Assembly (NCBI GenBank): GCA_964652125.1
Contig: CAZZAE010000010.1
Coordinates: 1 to 25,064, forward strand
DNA: 25,064 nucleotides
Source: CAZFNQ01 sp964652125
GTDB lineage: Bacteria; Patescibacteriota; Saccharimonadia; Saccharimonadales; JANWIN01
Direction: 5' to 3'
Shown: piece by piece, positions 23,707 through 25,064 of the stretch
How positions within the stretch are numbered: position 1 is the first letter of the stretch
Layout: every line of letters starts with the position of its first letter
Translations under genes and position numbers: made by a program
Notes under the pieces: generated by a model
What the model saw: only the letters and a program-made list of their open reading frames with translations
Databases searched by the model: none
Told to the model about the DNA's origin: nothing

Positions 23707-23855
23707 GGGTGCAACTAATTGCCAGCTACAGATAGCTAACAGGGGTAATAAGTTGTACCTAAGCTGTAAATTAAAGATTTAATCAAGATGGTCGAAGTAT
23801 CTTGAATTTAATATTAAAACACAGTTTAGTTATCCCGTAATTAGGGATGTAGGAG
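23707..23855 (+). ncRNA. Structured 5' leader, candidate riboswitch or cis element
   Basis: About 150 untranslated bases between the promoter and the first possible start of the LysM-CHAP gene can fold. Arms GGGTGCAACT (23707-23716) and AGTTGTACCT (23751-23760) form a 10-pair stem with two G-U pairs. Inside it, AGCTA (23724-23728) and TAGCT (23733-23737) make a hairpin with a CAGA loop. Next comes CAAGAT / ATCTTG (23784-23789 and 23799-23804), extendable by A-U pairs. Last, ATCCC / GGGAT (23832-23836 and 23844-23848) sits 2 bases before AGGAG (23851-23855), so it could control access of the ribosome. I could not match it to a known riboswitch class by eye. This accounts for the longest gene-free stretch in the window. 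Confidence 0.45.
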
Positions 23856-23861
23856 AAGTAT

Positions 23862-24980
23862 ATTCGTACCGTTTCAAGAACGCTTGAAGGGGCTTATGAG
23901 CCACCTAAAAGCCTTGTCCGGAAGAAGTTAAAACAGCGCCTTTTCGGAGGTGTTATAAAGCGCAGTCGTAAGCGTCTGCTGCGTTATAGTATATTGGCCG
24001 CCAATCTGTTAATACTTGGCTTTGCTGTTTTCTTTGTTTTACATAGTTCAAGTTCTGGCCAATCCTTGACAGCTAGCTCAGCAGTAATTTCCACCCCAGC
24101 TAGTGCCGTCAACCCACTTGATCAATTATCTTCGGCAGATATTGCCGTTAACGTTGCTCGTATTACCAATATTGCCGAAGCAACTTCAGCCGCTAATCAA
24201 GCCGACAGTGTTACTGCCTTGCTAGCAGTCTCCCCGGCTGACCAAACTGTCGTGGCTAAACCCCAAGTTGTAGCGACAGTATTTAAATCCAATAAAGATA
24301 TTCAAAAATATATCACTGTCTCCGGTGATTCTGTCAGTAAACTTGCTGCTCGTTTTCATATTTCTTCGGATTCAATTCGATCCTCAAACGGTATTACAGG
24401 TGATCAGCTAACTACGGGTCAAACCCTTTATATACCACCCTTTAACGGAATTGTTTACATAGTCCGAAGCGGTGACACACCCGCTACACTTGCTTCCAAA
24501 TTTAGTGCTAGCAAAGATCAAATCATCGCTTTTAACGATGCTGAGATTGGTGGTCTAAGAGTTGGATCTAGGATAATTATTCCCAACGGTCAACTAGCAC
24601 CTTCACCAGTAGCTGCATCGACGGGGGCGTTTGTTGTTGGTGCGTTTGCTGCTACTTACGGCGGTAATGGTTATGACTATGGTTTTTGTACTTGGTATGT
24701 AGCTAATAGAGTACCTGTACCAACAAACTGGGGTAACGCCTATACTTGGGCAATTTACGCCGCTCAAAGTGGTTGGAACGTAAGTTCTACACCTCATGTT
24801 GGTGCAATAGCCCAAACGAGTTACGGCGGCTTTGGTGGCCACGTGGCTTATGTCGAAGCTGTCTCACCTGATGGAACTCAGATTAAGTACTCAGACATGA
24901 ACGGAATTGCTGGCTGGGGCCGTGTTGGTTATAGCGGTTGGGTACCTTCCACTAAGTTCGAGCACTACATTACCAGATAA
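23862..24980 (+). CDS. Anchored LysM-LysM-CHAP peptidoglycan hydrolase
   Basis: A cell-wall hydrolase exported through an N-terminal signal anchor. Numbered from the TTG at 23994: hydrophobic segment 3-17, Ala/Ser-rich linker to about 100, LysM repeats at about 105-148 and 154-197 that bind glycan strands, and a CHAP amidase/endopeptidase domain at 226-325 with Cys232 (GFCTWYVANR) and His283 (GGHVAYVE). The frame is open upstream to 23853 and encodes a basic stretch (KRSRKRLLR) that suits a positive-inside anchor, so the real start is probably upstream. There is no ATG, GTG or TTG there. ATT at 23862 has AGGAG 6 bases before it, and ATA at 23955 has GGAGG 4 bases before it; I used the former. 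Target may be its own wall or that of a host cell. Confidence 0.8.
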   Translation: MRTVSRTLEGAYEPPKSLVRKKLKQRLFGGVIKRSRKRLLRYSILAANLLILGFAVFFVLHSSSSGQSLTASSAVISTPASAVNPLDQLSSADIAVNVARITNIAEATSAANQADSVTALLAVSPADQTVVAKPQVVATVFKSNKDIQKYITVSGDSVSKLAARFHISSDSIRSSNGITGDQLTTGQTLYIPPFNGIVYIVRSGDTPATLASKFSASKDQIIAFNDAEIGGLRVGSRIIIPNGQLAPSPVAASTGAFVVGAFAATYGGNGYDYGFCTWYVANRVPVPTNWGNAYTWAIYAAQSGWNVSSTPHVGAIAQTSYGGFGGHVAYVEAVSPDGTQIKYSDMNGIAGWGRVGYSGWVPSTKFEHYITR

Positions 24981-25064
24981 GCCAAAACTCTTCACCTCTG
25001 GACTAACACCTATAAAATCTATACTCTATAGAGTGTATGTTTGTGGATAAAGTTTCAGTAACGG

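Noticed and set aside
1..25064. CRISPR arrays, tRNA or rRNA genes, insertion sequences
   Set aside because: I saw no regularly spaced repeats, no tRNA cloverleaf with a CCA end, no rRNA-like stretch and no transposase gene.

Overview
The window looks like a chromosomal stretch of a Patescibacteria (CPR) genome, most likely Candidatus Saccharibacteria (TM7). I base this on tight packing of short genes, a compact and divergent F1 ATP synthase cluster, an alanyl-tRNA synthetase that ends after its editing domain, a FtsA-like protein paired with a large anchored exported protein, and many small orphan proteins. TGA ends several genes (atpA, ruvX, the 7855 gene), so the code is standard and not the UGA=Gly code of Gracilibacteria/Absconditabacteria. 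The lineage call is an inference from protein character; no database was searched.

Layout. 1-120: tail of an unknown basic protein. 277-1548: GH37-type trehalase. 1694-3514: two orphan genes, the first with a C-terminal WhiB-like cysteine domain. 3605-5565: pyrF, pyrE and a Nudix hydrolase. 5586-8681: metG, tatD and two small hypotheticals. 8702-9847: iscS-type cysteine desulfurase. 9965-14967: F1Fo ATP synthase genes b, delta, alpha, gamma, beta, epsilon, without subunits a and c. 14969-15457 (minus): small membrane-anchored orphan. 15553-16599: mnmA. 16570-16932 (minus): small Cys-rich orphan. 16989-18899: alaS, with an in-frame TAA at codon 11. 18903-19166: small orphan. 19210-22195: ftsA-like gene and a large anchored protein. 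22176-23653: ruvX and mltG. 23707-24980: a predicted structured leader and a LysM-LysM-CHAP cell-wall hydrolase.

How the genes fit together. Cysteine desulfurase and MnmA together would make 2-thiouridine in tRNA. AlaS and MetG charge tRNA. The ATP synthase genes form one translationally coupled operon behind its own promoter. FtsA-like, MltG and LysM-CHAP act on division and the cell wall. PyrF and PyrE would turn orotate into UMP. The order iscS-mnmA-alaS-ruvX-mltG recalls the Bacillus subtilis yrvO-trmU-alaS-yrrK-yrrL neighbourhood, here split by the ATP synthase operon and by the ftsA-like pair. The metG-tatD pair also matches B. subtilis metS-yabD.

Main observations: (1) a premature TAA in alaS exactly where a Leu codon is expected; (2) at least eight genes with a -10 box 6-11 nt before the start codon, implying leaderless mRNAs; (3) a promoter followed by a folded, unassigned leader RNA ahead of the LysM-CHAP gene, which itself lacks a usual start codon at its likely N terminus; (4) a WhiB-like domain, a family otherwise characteristic of Actinobacteria.
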